Positions 1 to 8,439 of a stretch of DNA of 53,561 nt are shown here, in pieces. Position 1 is the stretch's first letter; every line of letters starts with the position of its first letter. Both the position numbers and the translations under genes were made by a program. Source of the DNA: an uncultured Eubacteriales bacterium (GTDB lineage: Bacteria; Bacillota; Clostridia; Lachnospirales; CAG-274); contig CAJKOJ010000005.1 of the NCBI GenBank assembly GCA_905201505.1, forward strand, positions 1-53,561, read 5' to 3'. The notes beneath the pieces are model-generated. The model ran no database searches. It was not told the DNA's origin and worked only from the letters and a program-made list of their open reading frames with translations.

Positions 1-146
1 TTATTATTAAATATATATTTTTACTTATTTTCATTAAGATTGTATGAAAAATTTTTTAAACATCTTACAAGTCAAGGATAATTGGTTTAACTATCCCAAA
101 CAACCCAAAAACAACTATATTCTGCAACAAAATTACAATATAAAAA
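1..146. other. Intergenic sequence, no feature recognised
   Basis: Very AT-rich window edge. I see no reading frame with a ribosome-binding site, no RNA gene and no convincing hairpin except an imperfect TAAGAT/ATCTTA inverted repeat near 35-70, which has no T-run and is not called. Confidence 0.4.
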
Positions 147-177
147 AACCATTAAACTTTCTCAAGTAAGACGGTTA
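147..177 (-). terminator. Weak terminator of the XRE pseudogene
   Basis: On the minus strand AACC and GGTT arms enclose a second short stem (ACTT/AAGT around GAGA), followed at once by seven T. The stems are short, and the arm overlaps the restored stop codon at 175-177. Confidence 0.3.
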
Positions 178-492
178 TTTTATATTAATCACAAATTTCT
201 TCTTTTTATATTTATCCTTTATTACTATTATAATCCGTTTTACAGCGTATTTCTCTTCTTCAGTAAGTCCTGATAAATCCACATCACAATTTTTCTCAAT
301 TCCAAGAGATAATCACTTGATACATTAAATATTCCGGTCATTGCAATTAATATATCACTTGACGGAAATCTTGCCCCGGTTTCATAAGAACTGACAGTAG
401 CCTTTGTTACTCCCAATTTTTTTGGCAAGGATAGCCTGAATCATATTTCCTCTTTTACGCAAAATCCTTATTCTGCTGACAAAGTCAACCAT
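175..492 (-). pseudogene. XRE-family HTH regulator broken by two frameshifts
   Basis: Helix-turn-helix DNA-binding regulator of the XRE/Cro family, readable only across two frames. From ATG 492 (GAGG 7 bases upstream) the frame gives MVDFVSRIRILRKRG and on to AILAKK. An extra A in the run of seven A just after that (near 420) shifts the frame. The HTH core (KLGVTKATVSSYETGARFP) is in the next frame. Near 311 a missing G in TTGG[G]A, where YLLGIEK would be expected, returns the reading to the first frame, which runs through about 30 Lys-rich residues to TAA 175. Only the middle 62 codons (240-428) are open as one frame. The two shifts compensate each other. This is either a real pseudogene or two homopolymer sequencing errors. 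With both repaired, the product would be about 105 residues, a normal size for a small XRE repressor. Confidence 0.7.
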
Positions 493-723
493 TGTCATAC
501 CTCATTTTTTTGTACTTTACCATATTTTATATGACATTTGGTATTACATTGTATTGTTTTATTTTATTTAGTTTGCATTTTGTTACACTTTCTTTATGTC
601 ACACTACTGAATAATAAATTTTATAAAAAATTTATTACATTAAAAAATAAAACATTGCTTAATTAAAATAGCAGAACTAACTCCTCATCACTAAACGTCT
701 GGGTATTATTTTTTTAACCAATA
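493..723. other. Intergenic sequence between XRE remnant and YHYH gene
   Basis: AT-rich region upstream of two diverging genes. The motif TACATTGTA occurs near 555 and again near 793. No convincing small gene was found on either strand. A GAGGAG on the minus strand near 685 is not followed by a start codon at usable distance. Confidence 0.4.
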
Positions 724-752
724 TTGACATCTTATATATTTGTCGATATATG
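724..752 (+). promoter_or_regulatory. Candidate promoter of the YHYH protein gene
   Basis: TTGACA (724-729), a 17-base spacer, then TATATG (747-752). The -35 is perfect and the -10 matches 4 of 6. It would give a leader of about 100 bases that includes a TAGTAT/ATACTA inverted repeat near 788-810. Confidence 0.4.
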
Positions 753-858
753 TATTATTTTGTTTAAATAGCCTCTAATTTGTCTACTAGTATACATTGT
801 AATGATACTATTATGTGTATTATTATTAAACTATAAATAAAATAGAGGAGGAATTTTT

Positions 859-1755
859 ATGAAGTTAAAAAAAATATTTGCACTTGCAATGTCACTTTTA
901 ATGTGTACATGTACAGCCTACGGTCACTCAGGCAGAACAGACGGCAGCGGCGGCCATCACGATTACCAAAATAAAAGCGGCCTTGGCTCTTACCACTATC
1001 ACTGTGGAGGTCACCCTGCTCATTTACACCCAAATGGTGTATGCCCTTACAGCAGTGCTAATTCAGGCAGTTCATCTTCAAGCTCAGGGAGTTCATCTTC
1101 CTCATCTAAAGCTGCCGCTCCTAATCCCAACATAAATAACGTTTATCTAATGCACACTATGCCTCAGATGACAGTTGGAGAAAGCTACACAGCAAACGCT
1201 GTATCAAACAATGCAAGTGCTCCGCTGATATGGTCATCAAGCAACCCTGATGTAGCCTCTGTTGACAGCACTACAGGCACAGTTACTGCCAGAAATATAG
1301 GAACAGCCGTTATTACTGTTTCAAACGGTTATAAGTCTGCCTCATATACTGTTACCTGCAAAGGCTATATTTCATACACAAGTACTACAGCAGAAATAAA
1401 CGGCAATCCTATACAGCTTTACAGCTATAACAATGATTTTTATGTTCTCTGCAATGACCTTAACAATTATGGCTTTGACACCACATTTACAAGAGGTACC
1501 ACAGCTTCTCTTGTTAAAATAACAAGAAATGTTTCAAAAACCATAAACCCAAATACTGTAATTTCCTATCCTGATGGAAAAACAGCTTATGTTGTCGCTC
1601 CTACTTCAATTAATGTCTTATGCGGAAATAATACAAGCTACAGCAAAGCAGTAAATGGTGACGGAAGAATGTTTGTTGCCTTTGATTCTCTTTCAACATT
1701 CGGAAATGTTTCACATAACCAATATGCCAATAAAATTGAACTGACAACATACTGA
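859..1755 (+). CDS. Secreted YHYH-domain protein with Ig-like and stalk-like domains
   Basis: 298 residues. An N-terminal signal peptide (lysines, then a hydrophobic run ending near residue 22) directs export. Next comes a His/Gly-rich YHYH segment (residues 23-64) with GSYHYHCGGHPAHLH and a following VCPY, a probable metal-binding module. A Ser-rich linker (about 67-86) follows, then a bacterial Ig-like group 2 domain (about 92-167; WSSSNPDVASVD and GTAVITVS are typical). The last 130 residues resemble a copper-amine-oxidase-type stalk domain. The ribosome-binding site is AGAGGAGG, 7 bases before ATG. It is monocistronic, with its own promoter and terminator. YHYH proteins are known mainly as a domain signature; the ligand and role are unknown. 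Cell-surface or extracellular location is inferred. Confidence 0.75.
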   Translation: MKLKKIFALAMSLLMCTCTAYGHSGRTDGSGGHHDYQNKSGLGSYHYHCGGHPAHLHPNGVCPYSSANSGSSSSSSGSSSSSSKAAAPNPNINNVYLMHTMPQMTVGESYTANAVSNNASAPLIWSSSNPDVASVDSTTGTVTARNIGTAVITVSNGYKSASYTVTCKGYISYTSTTAEINGNPIQLYSYNNDFYVLCNDLNNYGFDTTFTRGTTASLVKITRNVSKTINPNTVISYPDGKTAYVVAPTSINVLCGNNTSYSKAVNGDGRMFVAFDSLSTFGNVSHNQYANKIELTTY

Positions 1756-1776
1756 TAAACAAAACAGTTATATATT

Positions 1777-1813
1777 AAAAACGGACTTGCTAAATACGCA
1801 AGTCCGTTTTTTG
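1777..1813. terminator. Bidirectional terminator between convergent genes
   Basis: Perfect 13-base arms (AAAACGGACTTGC, 1778-1790, and its complement 1798-1810) around a 7-base loop, with a T-run on both sides. It serves the YHYH gene (plus) and the GLUG gene (minus). Confidence 0.9.
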
Positions 1814-4132
1814 TTAAGCAATATATTTAACAAGATTATTATATGTTTCTTCATCCAAACCATAATAATTATCTGCACTTTTTCCTGATGCCTCTAAATC
1901 ATTTATATATGATTTAGCTATATTACTTGCACTGTTTGTTGCCTTACCATTACATAAATAATCCAATACAAGTTTTGTTCCATCAGGATTAGTTCCATAG
2001 TAAAGAATATCTCCCTGATAAGTAATTTCTTTACTTAAACTTTCATCATCTAAAGCCATAAATATAGAAAATACTCTTGCATCTTTCACATAATCAGAAA
2101 TTCTTATGCCATTATATGTACTTCCTGAAATATAACTTTCACCTCTCCAGCTATCAGTACTGCTGCCTGTAAGTCCGCTGTCAGCCTCAATAATATACTC
2201 TTTATTATCTACAGTAAACGTTGTTCCCCTGCCATAATCTATATCAGGTTCAAGCAATCCTATATTTTCAAGCAATGCTGTATTAACAGCCACTACTGTT
2301 CTTAAACCCTGATTATTATTATTAAGACCAATTTGTGCACCTAATGTATATGACTGACACCAAACACCATATACAATTTTATCAGGTTTATCACTATTTA
2401 TATAAGAATTAAGCAAATCACTTGATACATTTGCTCCGGCTTCATATATACCATCACAAGTATATATTGTGTTTCCATTTTCACCCGTTCTCTTTGATAC
2501 CAAAGCTATACCTATAAATCCACGGTTATTAAGACTTTCCGGCACAATACTGTTCAAGTCACTTTCTGAAGGTAAAGTTATTGTATTATCTTCATTTATT
2601 CTGTAAGTATAATCCATACTTACCGGATTTGCATCTTCAAAAGCATTATTTAAATTTGAAAAAACCTTAAAGGAAGTATTTCCGTGTACAGGCATAGTTG
2701 TTGTAAATGTTGAACCGTCAGTTGAGTTATAAGTTATAGTTTTCATAACCCATTGATTTACGTGCTGACCTCCTACTAAATCATCACAGTTTGTTGATCT
2801 TTGTATATTTCCGCTAAAGTCAAAGTCATTAGATGACCAATTTGACTGATCTTCATATTGTGTATTTGTATATGAAGCACAGGTACTAGGAATAACACTT
2901 TTGTATATACTTGCTGACTGAATTCTCCATGCCACATCACTTCCCGGAGATACACCATCTAAATTATCCATCATTCTGTCATAGTTATAATAGCAGTTTA
3001 CAAATCTTGTATCAGCACTATTGTAATAAGTGTCTCCCGCATTTCCTATTCGTCCTATTATGCCGCCTAAATGATCATTAACCTTTGCAGGAGTTGCAGC
3101 CAAAACACTGGCCTCATAGCTACGCTCTCTTGCTTTGCCTGAATAATGACATCTGGTTATTTTGCAGCTGTCACCATGTACAGCACCTGCAATGCCTCCA
3201 AGATAACCATAAGTCACAGCAACTAATCCCAATGCCATACTTGGCCAAGCATTTAAATAAGCATTGCAATATGAATCCGTTACTGTTGCACCACTCTTCA
3301 TTTCACCTACAAGACCGCCTATATTAACACTTTTATAGCTAAGAGCAGCCAATACTACTGTAATTTCAAGTCCAACCTGTCCTGAATCAACAGCACCCTC
3401 ACTCAAAACTCTGCAATACTCAATATGTGAAGCACTTAATGTACCTACAAGACCGCCTATATAATATCCGTCACCGCCTAAAGCAGATACCCCTTCAACA
3501 TTTCCTGTATCTACTACAGTATTAATTGTTTCACAATTATATATACGGCATCCGTCAACTGCTTCACCAACCAGTGCACCGCCTGTAACACCGTCTGCAG
3601 TTATAAGCTCAATAACCTCTCCGCCTGATGCTATATTAAAACGGCTGTTTTTAATAGTTATATTCACAAAATCCGTATTAGTTGCCGCACCAGCTACAAT
3701 ACCGCCTCTATTTATTACTTTTATATTTGCTCCATCTATTACAAGGTCCTTAATTACTGCACCATTTGTATAGCCAAATAATGCGGTATTCGTACTTTGT
3801 GTGCTGTAGCTAAGACCTCTTATCGTATGTCCGTTTCCATCAAAAGTTCCTTTAAAAGGTACACTTGAACTTGACGAAATGCAAATGCTTTTATCATAGG
3901 ATGCTGATAAAACAATATCATTATCAAGCACAAACTTTGCAGTTAATACGGGAGAGCCCTCAGCCTTAGAAGCATCAGCCAAAGCCTTCAACTGCTCTGC
4001 CGTACTTATGTGATACCATCCGTCTATGTACTCCCCATAAGCTTCAGCCGCTGACACGGTCATAGGAAAACTTAACAAATACACTGCAGCTATACATATA
4101 CTTAAAATATATGCTGTTATTTTTTTTACCAT
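1814..4132 (-). CDS. Secreted GLUG-repeat beta-helix protein
   Basis: 772 residues. A signal peptide ends near AEA (about residue 30). A short start module (WYHISTAEQLKALADAS) is typical of bacterial surface proteins carrying GLUG motifs. Residues about 90-380 hold successive Gly-rich strands with GLUG-type repeats (GGALVGEAVDG, GGLVGTLSASHIEYC, GGLVGEMKSGATVTDSY, GGIAGAVHG, GGIIGRIGN), expected to form a right-handed beta-helix. The C-terminal half (about 390-772) is unlike anything I recognise. There is no SLH, LPXTG or dockerin in this protein. It is preceded by GGAGGA before ATG and lies 33 bases downstream of a 53-codon gene, below an SLH-protein gene, so all three may be one transcript. 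A binding or adhesin role is inference. Confidence 0.75.
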   Translation of the reverse strand: MVKKITAYILSICIAAVYLLSFPMTVSAAEAYGEYIDGWYHISTAEQLKALADASKAEGSPVLTAKFVLDNDIVLSASYDKSICISSSSSVPFKGTFDGNGHTIRGLSYSTQSTNTALFGYTNGAVIKDLVIDGANIKVINRGGIVAGAATNTDFVNITIKNSRFNIASGGEVIELITADGVTGGALVGEAVDGCRIYNCETINTVVDTGNVEGVSALGGDGYYIGGLVGTLSASHIEYCRVLSEGAVDSGQVGLEITVVLAALSYKSVNIGGLVGEMKSGATVTDSYCNAYLNAWPSMALGLVAVTYGYLGGIAGAVHGDSCKITRCHYSGKARERSYEASVLAATPAKVNDHLGGIIGRIGNAGDTYYNSADTRFVNCYYNYDRMMDNLDGVSPGSDVAWRIQSASIYKSVIPSTCASYTNTQYEDQSNWSSNDFDFSGNIQRSTNCDDLVGGQHVNQWVMKTITYNSTDGSTFTTTMPVHGNTSFKVFSNLNNAFEDANPVSMDYTYRINEDNTITLPSESDLNSIVPESLNNRGFIGIALVSKRTGENGNTIYTCDGIYEAGANVSSDLLNSYINSDKPDKIVYGVWCQSYTLGAQIGLNNNNQGLRTVVAVNTALLENIGLLEPDIDYGRGTTFTVDNKEYIIEADSGLTGSSTDSWRGESYISGSTYNGIRISDYVKDARVFSIFMALDDESLSKEITYQGDILYYGTNPDGTKLVLDYLCNGKATNSASNIAKSYINDLEASGKSADNYYGLDEETYNNLVKYIA

Positions 4133-4165
4133 AATTCTTTTCCTCCAATTCTTTTTGCTTTTACA

Positions 4166-4327
4166 TTAGCTCTTTAAGTTTTTATATCCTTTTCTGCTCT
4201 TGAGAGTACCTTCTCCCAATGCCGCTGCATACCCGTCATCCTGAGTATTTACACCTGATAATGAAATAAAATCATTATTTTTAAATTTTGTTACTTGTAG
4301 TTTTGGATAATCATATATTTTTTTCAT
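4166..4327 (-). CDS. Small 53-residue protein upstream of the GLUG gene
   Basis: ATG 4327 to TAA 4166, with AAAGGGTGG six bases before the start, a good ribosome-binding site. The product starts MKKIYDYPKLQVTKF, has a middle GVNTQDDGYAAALGEG, and ends in a Lys-rich tail (KSRKGYKNLKS). It has no signal peptide, no membrane segment and no Cys. The start is of a kind seen in unassigned short clostridial peptides (MKK-Y-x-P-x-hydrophobic). The gene ends 33 bases before the GLUG-protein start and has its own -10 region upstream. No function is known to me. It could be a leader-type peptide, a chaperone or export partner for the neighbour, or a precursor peptide, although no modification enzyme lies nearby. 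Confidence 0.6.
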   Translation of the reverse strand: MKKIYDYPKLQVTKFKNNDFISLSGVNTQDDGYAAALGEGTLKSRKGYKNLKS

Positions 4328-4407
4328 GACAAACCACCCTTTCATAATTTAACAGCCACTTTTTATATTTTAATTTTTACTGACATTATTTAAGTTCCAT
4401 ACTAAAA

Positions 4408-4435
4408 ATTATACACATTTTGTACTATTTTGTAC
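4408..4435 (-). promoter_or_regulatory. -10 box with two tandem ATTTTGTAC repeats
   Basis: On the minus strand TATAAT (4413-4408) lies about 80 bases before the 53-codon gene. Just upstream, ATTTTGTAC appears twice on the plus strand at a 10-base period (4417-4425 and 4427-4435). Two copies one helical turn apart suggest a protein-binding site. No good -35 box is present, which fits an activated or regulated promoter. Confidence 0.4.
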
Positions 4436-4477
4436 CATTTATTATGTAATTTTATATAATCAGCTTATTTTGATATT

Positions 4478-5119
4478 TTAATATATAGGGGACCATACAG
4501 ACCCATCACTTTCAATAACAAGACCTGCATCCTTATATCTGTCTCCATATTGTTGAGTTGATATATTATATAGCACCTCTATTACAGTACTGGTTTCAGC
4601 TTTAGCCAATGGTCTAAAATATCCGTTTTCAGCCTTAATATAATTTTCAATAAGTAATTTACCAACGCTTCCTTCTGCCCATACAGCTACTATTTCACTA
4701 TCCTTTATCCCTGCAAGTCCTGTTTTGTCTGCCTCAAACTTGGCACCCCTGCATATTGCAACTGCCGCCTCCTGTCTTGTCATATAATCTCCGGCTCTGA
4801 ACATATTGCCGTTTCCTGACATATAACCTGACCCTACAGCTTTTCTTATATAATCATAATTACTGTCATTTTCTTCAATATCTGTGTACACCGAAATATC
4901 AGCATCCGCACTGGATCCAAAACATTTAACAAGGTACTCAGCCATTTCTCCTCTTGTGATAAACTCACTCTCATTTATATTTTTTGATATAAGTTTATTA
5001 TTTTCTGCCCATTTTAGAGCATAAGGATTTTCTTCTGATGCAAAGCACTCATTACTAAAGGCAATATTGCTTGCCGCAGCAAGTAAACAAACCAAATAAA
5101 AACTTATTAACTTCCTCAA
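4478..5119 (-). CDS. SLH-domain surface protein
   Basis: About 213 residues: a signal peptide followed by three S-layer homology repeats and almost nothing else (the first around LKWAENNKLISKNINESEFITRGEMAEYLV, the second around DYIRKAVGSGYMSGNG to MTRQEAAVAICR, the third around VWAEGSVGKLLIENYIKAENGYFRPLAKAET). SLH triplets bind pyruvylated secondary cell-wall polymers, so the protein should sit on the wall. The frame also opens at TTG 5128, but the ribosome-binding site AGAGAGGGG abuts that codon, so TTG 5119 (9-base spacing) is the likelier start. No ATG is available. With no effector domain it may anchor or cap other surface proteins; the GLUG protein, which lacks an anchor, is the obvious candidate partner (inference). 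Confidence 0.75.
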   Translation of the reverse strand: MRKLISFYLVCLLAAASNIAFSNECFASEENPYALKWAENNKLISKNINESEFITRGEMAEYLVKCFGSSADADISVYTDIEENDSNYDYIRKAVGSGYMSGNGNMFRAGDYMTRQEAAVAICRGAKFEADKTGLAGIKDSEIVAVWAEGSVGKLLIENYIKAENGYFRPLAKAETSTVIEVLYNISTQQYGDRYKDAGLVIESDGSVWSPIY

Positions 5120-5182
5120 TTTCAACAACCCCTCTCTTCTTTATTATTCAGTATATTTATATAACTATATATCTGCATTTAA

Positions 5183-5211
5183 ATTATACTCCGCAAAAAA
5201 ACCTATGTCAA
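5183..5211 (-). promoter_or_regulatory. Consensus promoter of the SLH gene
   Basis: TTGACA (5211-5206), 17 bases, TATAAT (5188-5183), both perfect. The start of transcription would fall near 5176. The rest of the 5129-5459 gap is T/A-rich and holds only this promoter and the terminator of the stalk-protein gene; I see no other feature in 5212-5405. Confidence 0.7.
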
Positions 5212-5405
5212 CAATTACCATAATTTTTTTCTTTTTTATTTTATTTTTCAATATATTTCACACTAATTAGACATTATTTATTTTTTGTATATTCAACACT
5301 TAATTTTAGTTAAAATTTACACCAGCTTAACATTTAGCCCAAGACACTTTTTGTTCTACTCAATAAAACAACCATGTTCTAAATAGATTTTTATTTTTAA
5401 ACCAA

Positions 5406-5452
5406 TAAAAAAGACATTAAAACCAATTGACAATTGGTATTTAATGTCTTTA
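5406..5452 (-). terminator. Terminator of the stalk-domain gene
   Basis: Long hairpin with AAAGACATTAAA plus ACCAATTG arms around a one-base loop, about 20 base pairs with one slip, ending in six T on the minus strand. Confidence 0.85.
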
Positions 5453-5459
5453 ACTTATT

Positions 5460-6239
5460 TTATTCTCCCATTATCTCACTTAGCTGACCTTTAAGAGGTT
5501 CATAATAATCCTTAACAATATCACTGACGCCGGCATCATTTGCCATATCCGCGAGACTTTCATCATATTCCTTAAGCACACTTAATGCAGCAACAAGTTC
5601 ATCATAACTCATTGTCCTTGCTTCTAAAGCAATTTTTTCAATATTTTCCTTTACTTCAGTAAAAGTGTCATTTTCATAGCCAACAGCCTCGATAATACTT
5701 ACTGTACCTGACAATATTTTTGCGTATGCCTCAACTTTTCCAGCCATATTGTCCTTAACAGCAATTGTTTCCTGCTCATCAGCAGCGTTTGTATCACTGC
5801 TGTCCATAGCTTTTGAGTTTATATCAACAGTCTTTGACACACTGTCCCATTTTACATCAAAACCAAAACACTCAGATAAAGCTCTCAGCGGAATCATTGT
5901 CCTTGAGTTTATAATAACAGCAGGTGTGTCTATAGGAAACTGCTCATTATATACTCCATCGCCAACTAATATGTAATTTTCGCCAACAGTAACTATTGCA
6001 GTTACATCCCCCTGTACAAAGCTTGCAGTCTTAGCCGTATTATCCCATACAACTTCGCATCCAAGAGCTTCTGCCACAGCTCTTAAAGGTACAAGAGTTC
6101 TTCCGTTTTCAATTATAGGGACCTGGTCCATTTCAACCTTAACGCCGTTTACATTTACTTTTATCCCCTCGTCAGCCATAACAAAAGAAGGTAAAATCAT
6201 ACTTAAGGCCAACACTTTTGCAATTATTCTTTTTTTCAA
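5460..6239 (-). CDS. Secreted protein with copper-amine-oxidase N-terminal-like (stalk) domains
   Basis: 259 residues, starting at TTG behind GGGAG. The signal peptide ends at VMA-D (about residue 22). Two stalk repeats follow (NGRTLVPLRAVAEALGCEVVWD at about 45-66 and NSRTMIPLRALSECFGFDVKWD at about 109-130), the typical domain of clostridial envelope proteins. A low-complexity hinge and an all-helical C-terminal region (about 165-259) follow, with no recognised family. The gene follows wecA on the same strand, but the wecA terminator lies between them, so expression needs read-through or a promoter inside wecA. Role unknown; probably cell-wall associated. Confidence 0.7.
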   Translation of the reverse strand: MKKRIIAKVLALSMILPSFVMADEGIKVNVNGVKVEMDQVPIIENGRTLVPLRAVAEALGCEVVWDNTAKTASFVQGDVTAIVTVGENYILVGDGVYNEQFPIDTPAVIINSRTMIPLRALSECFGFDVKWDSVSKTVDINSKAMDSSDTNAADEQETIAVKDNMAGKVEAYAKILSGTVSIIEAVGYENDTFTEVKENIEKIALEARTMSYDELVAALSVLKEYDESLADMANDAGVSDIVKDYYEPLKGQLSEIMGE

Positions 6240-6270
6240 AAAAACATCTCCCTTTAATATTTAATTTTTC

Positions 6271-6296
6271 AAAAAAGAGGCATAGTATGCCTCTTT
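6271..6296 (-). terminator. Terminator after wecA
   Basis: AAAGAGGCAT and its complement around a 3-base loop, followed by six T on the minus strand. Confidence 0.85.
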
Positions 6297-6304
6297 ACAC
6301 TTTT

Positions 6305-7339
6305 TTATTTCTTTTTGTCAGTCCTCTTGCCGTATACTGCAAGCATAAGTATTATTACAAGCAATATCACTAAAAGTGCCAGTGTAATTCTATAATCACC
6401 TATTGCAATTACAACAGCAATAAGACAGCTTATTGAACTTAAGCCGTAAAGCACCATTACTGCCTGCTGTGAGCTAAGCCCTGAATCTACAAGTCTGTGA
6501 TGGAGATGTCCCCTGTCAGGAGCCATAATCGGCTTATGATTAACTGCTCTTCTTATCATTGCAAATGACGTATCAAGAATAGGCAAAGCCATAGCAAGCA
6601 CAGAAAGAAGAAGTGCAACTATAGCATAAGTTTTGAATACACCGATACATGAAGTAACAGCCAGAACATATCCTAAGAATGTTGAACCAGTATCACCCAT
6701 ATAAACTTCAGCAGGGGCAAAATTTCTAGGCAAAAATCCTAGAGTTGAACCCGCAAGAGTAGCACATATAACCACAGCAAGGGTATTGCCTGAAAGTGCA
6801 CATAAAATAGTAAGGCATATACTTGCAATAGTTGTAACTCCGGCAGCCAGTCCGTCAAGCCCGTCAATCAGATTAACAGCATTAATTAATCCCACTATCC
6901 AAAATACAGTAATAATACTTGAAAAAGGCTTTAAATACTGCCACATAGGCCACATAATAAAATCAAGCTTTGTTCCGGTTGCAACAACAATAACTGCAAC
7001 AACAATTTGTATTAACAGTTTAAACTTTGCACTCAGTTCATATATATCGTCAAACATACCGACAACAACAATGATTACTGCACCTATAATAAATCCAAAA
7101 AACTTATTTGTATGAAAATCCTCAACAAAAAGAGACATTAAAAGAATAGAGCCCATAAATCCAAGTACAATAGCAAGTCCGCCCATACGTGGAACAGGTT
7201 CATTATTCATACCTCTGGAACGTGGAAAATCCACAGCCTTAAATCTGTAAGCCAGCTTTTTAGCTATAGGTGTTGTCAATAATGTAATTGCAAAAGCAAC
7301 AGCAAAGGCTGTCATACATAAAAGCCAGGTTTCCGACAT
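6305..7339 (-). CDS. wecA: Undecaprenyl-phosphate GlcNAc-1-phosphate transferase (WecA/TagO family)
   Basis: 344 residues, polytopic membrane enzyme that transfers a UDP-linked HexNAc-1-phosphate to undecaprenyl phosphate, the first step of wall teichoic acid or secondary cell-wall polymer synthesis. Visible family motifs are the Mg-binding FDD (residues 96-98), NLIDGLDGL (156-164), MGDTGSTFLG, and the cytoplasmic HLHHRL near residue 280. PRMGG near residue 50 is also typical. Ten or so hydrophobic segments match the family. GGAGAG precedes the ATG. It is the third gene of an rpiB-upp-wecA unit. The polymer it builds may be what the SLH proteins bind (inference). It could equally be called tagO. 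Confidence 0.88.
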   Translation of the reverse strand: MSETWLLCMTAFAVAFAITLLTTPIAKKLAYRFKAVDFPRSRGMNNEPVPRMGGLAIVLGFMGSILLMSLFVEDFHTNKFFGFIIGAVIIVVVGMFDDIYELSAKFKLLIQIVVAVIVVATGTKLDFIMWPMWQYLKPFSSIITVFWIVGLINAVNLIDGLDGLAAGVTTIASICLTILCALSGNTLAVVICATLAGSTLGFLPRNFAPAEVYMGDTGSTFLGYVLAVTSCIGVFKTYAIVALLLSVLAMALPILDTSFAMIRRAVNHKPIMAPDRGHLHHRLVDSGLSSQQAVMVLYGLSSISCLIAVVIAIGDYRITLALLVILLVIILMLAVYGKRTDKKK

Positions 7340-7353
7340 AATAATCTCTCCTA

Positions 7354-7977
7354 CTATTTAGTACCAAACATTCTGTCACCGGCATCACCTAAGCCCGGAA
7401 CAATATAGCCATCTTCACTTATTGCTCTGTCAAGAGCAGCTGTATAAACATCTACATCAGGATGATCTTCCTGAAGTTTCTGAACACCATCAGGAGTACA
7501 AATCAGACAAATATACTTGATATTTTTAACATTTCTTTCTTTAAGGAACTGTATAGCAGCAGAAGATGTACCGCCTGTAGCCATCATTGGCTCAAGTACA
7601 AACATTTCAATATCTTCACCCTCAGGTAATTTACAGTAATATTCAATAGGCATAAAAGTATTAGGATCTCTGTAAAGACCAATGTGTCCGATCTTTGCAT
7701 TAGGCATCAGGTCAACAATGCCCTCTACCATACCAAGTCCGCCTCTTAATATAGGCACAATACCTATTTCCTTATCAAGCACCTTACAATCAGCTTCTCC
7801 CAAAGGAGTTGACACATTTGCTGACTTAACTCCCATATCCTTAGTTGCCTCATAGAATAAAAGTGCAGAAATTTCACTAACAAGCTCTCTGAATTCCTTG
7901 TTATTTGTTTCCTTATTTCTAAGGTGAGCAAGTTTGCTCTGTACTAACGGATGTTCTACAATACATAAATTACTCAT
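7354..7977 (-). CDS. upp: Uracil phosphoribosyltransferase
   Basis: 207 residues, the usual length. It makes UMP from uracil and PRPP in pyrimidine salvage. The PRPP-binding loop is visible as LEPMMATGGTSSAA (about 128-141), the flexible region as PILRGGLGM (about 75-83), and the C-terminal uracil-binding part as YIVPGLGDAGDRMFGT. The ribosome-binding site is GGGAGGT. It lies 14 bases below rpiB and 14 bases above wecA, all in one direction. Confidence 0.95.
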   Translation of the reverse strand: MSNLCIVEHPLVQSKLAHLRNKETNNKEFRELVSEISALLFYEATKDMGVKSANVSTPLGEADCKVLDKEIGIVPILRGGLGMVEGIVDLMPNAKIGHIGLYRDPNTFMPIEYYCKLPEGEDIEMFVLEPMMATGGTSSAAIQFLKERNVKNIKYICLICTPDGVQKLQEDHPDVDVYTAALDRAISEDGYIVPGLGDAGDRMFGTK

Positions 7978-7991
7978 AAAAATTACCTCCC

Positions 7992-8420
7992 TTATTCTTC
8001 AATCATACTTATTCTTCTTATATGTCTTTCATCATTAGAAAATTCTGTTTCAAGAAAAGCCTTTACAATTTCAATTGCAAGTCCGGGACCTATGACTCTT
8101 GCACCCATTGCAAGAATATTGGCATTATTGTGCTCTCTTGTAGCCTTTGCGGAAAACACATCATGGCAAAGAGCAGCTCTTATACCCTTAATCTTATTAG
8201 CAGCAATTGATATACCTATACCTGTGCCGCATATAATAATACCTTTGTCGCATTCTCCCTTAACTACCGCATTCGCAACAGCCTTACCATATACAGGATA
8301 ATCACAGGATTCACTTGTATAAGTCCCGAAATCCTTGTATTCTATATTCTGACTGTCAAGATAGTCCATAACTACTTTCTTTAATTCAAGACCGCCATGG
8401 TCACAGCCTAAACCTATCAT
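7992..8420 (-). CDS. rpiB: Ribose-5-phosphate isomerase B
   Basis: 142 residues. It interconverts ribose 5-phosphate and ribulose 5-phosphate. CDHGG near the N-terminus, the anion-hole stretch CGTGIGISIAANK, HDVFSA and TREHNNANIL are characteristic of RpiB/LacAB. The frame is open to an ATG at 8441, but that ATG overlaps the GATAAT box of the promoter and the ribosome-binding site GAAGGGAG lies inside the extra codons, so ATG 8420 (MIGLGCDHGG) is the real start. First gene of rpiB-upp-wecA. Confidence 0.93.
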   Translation of the reverse strand: MIGLGCDHGGLELKKVVMDYLDSQNIEYKDFGTYTSESCDYPVYGKAVANAVVKGECDKGIIICGTGIGISIAANKIKGIRAALCHDVFSAKATREHNNANILAMGARVIGPGLAIEIVKAFLETEFSNDERHIRRISMIEE

Positions 8421-8439
8421 CGTTATTCTCCCTTCAGGC

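Noticed and set aside
240..428. Intact 62-residue HTH gene
   Set aside because: It is only the middle part of a longer XRE frame that is split by two frameshifts; the start and tail lie in the neighbouring frame.
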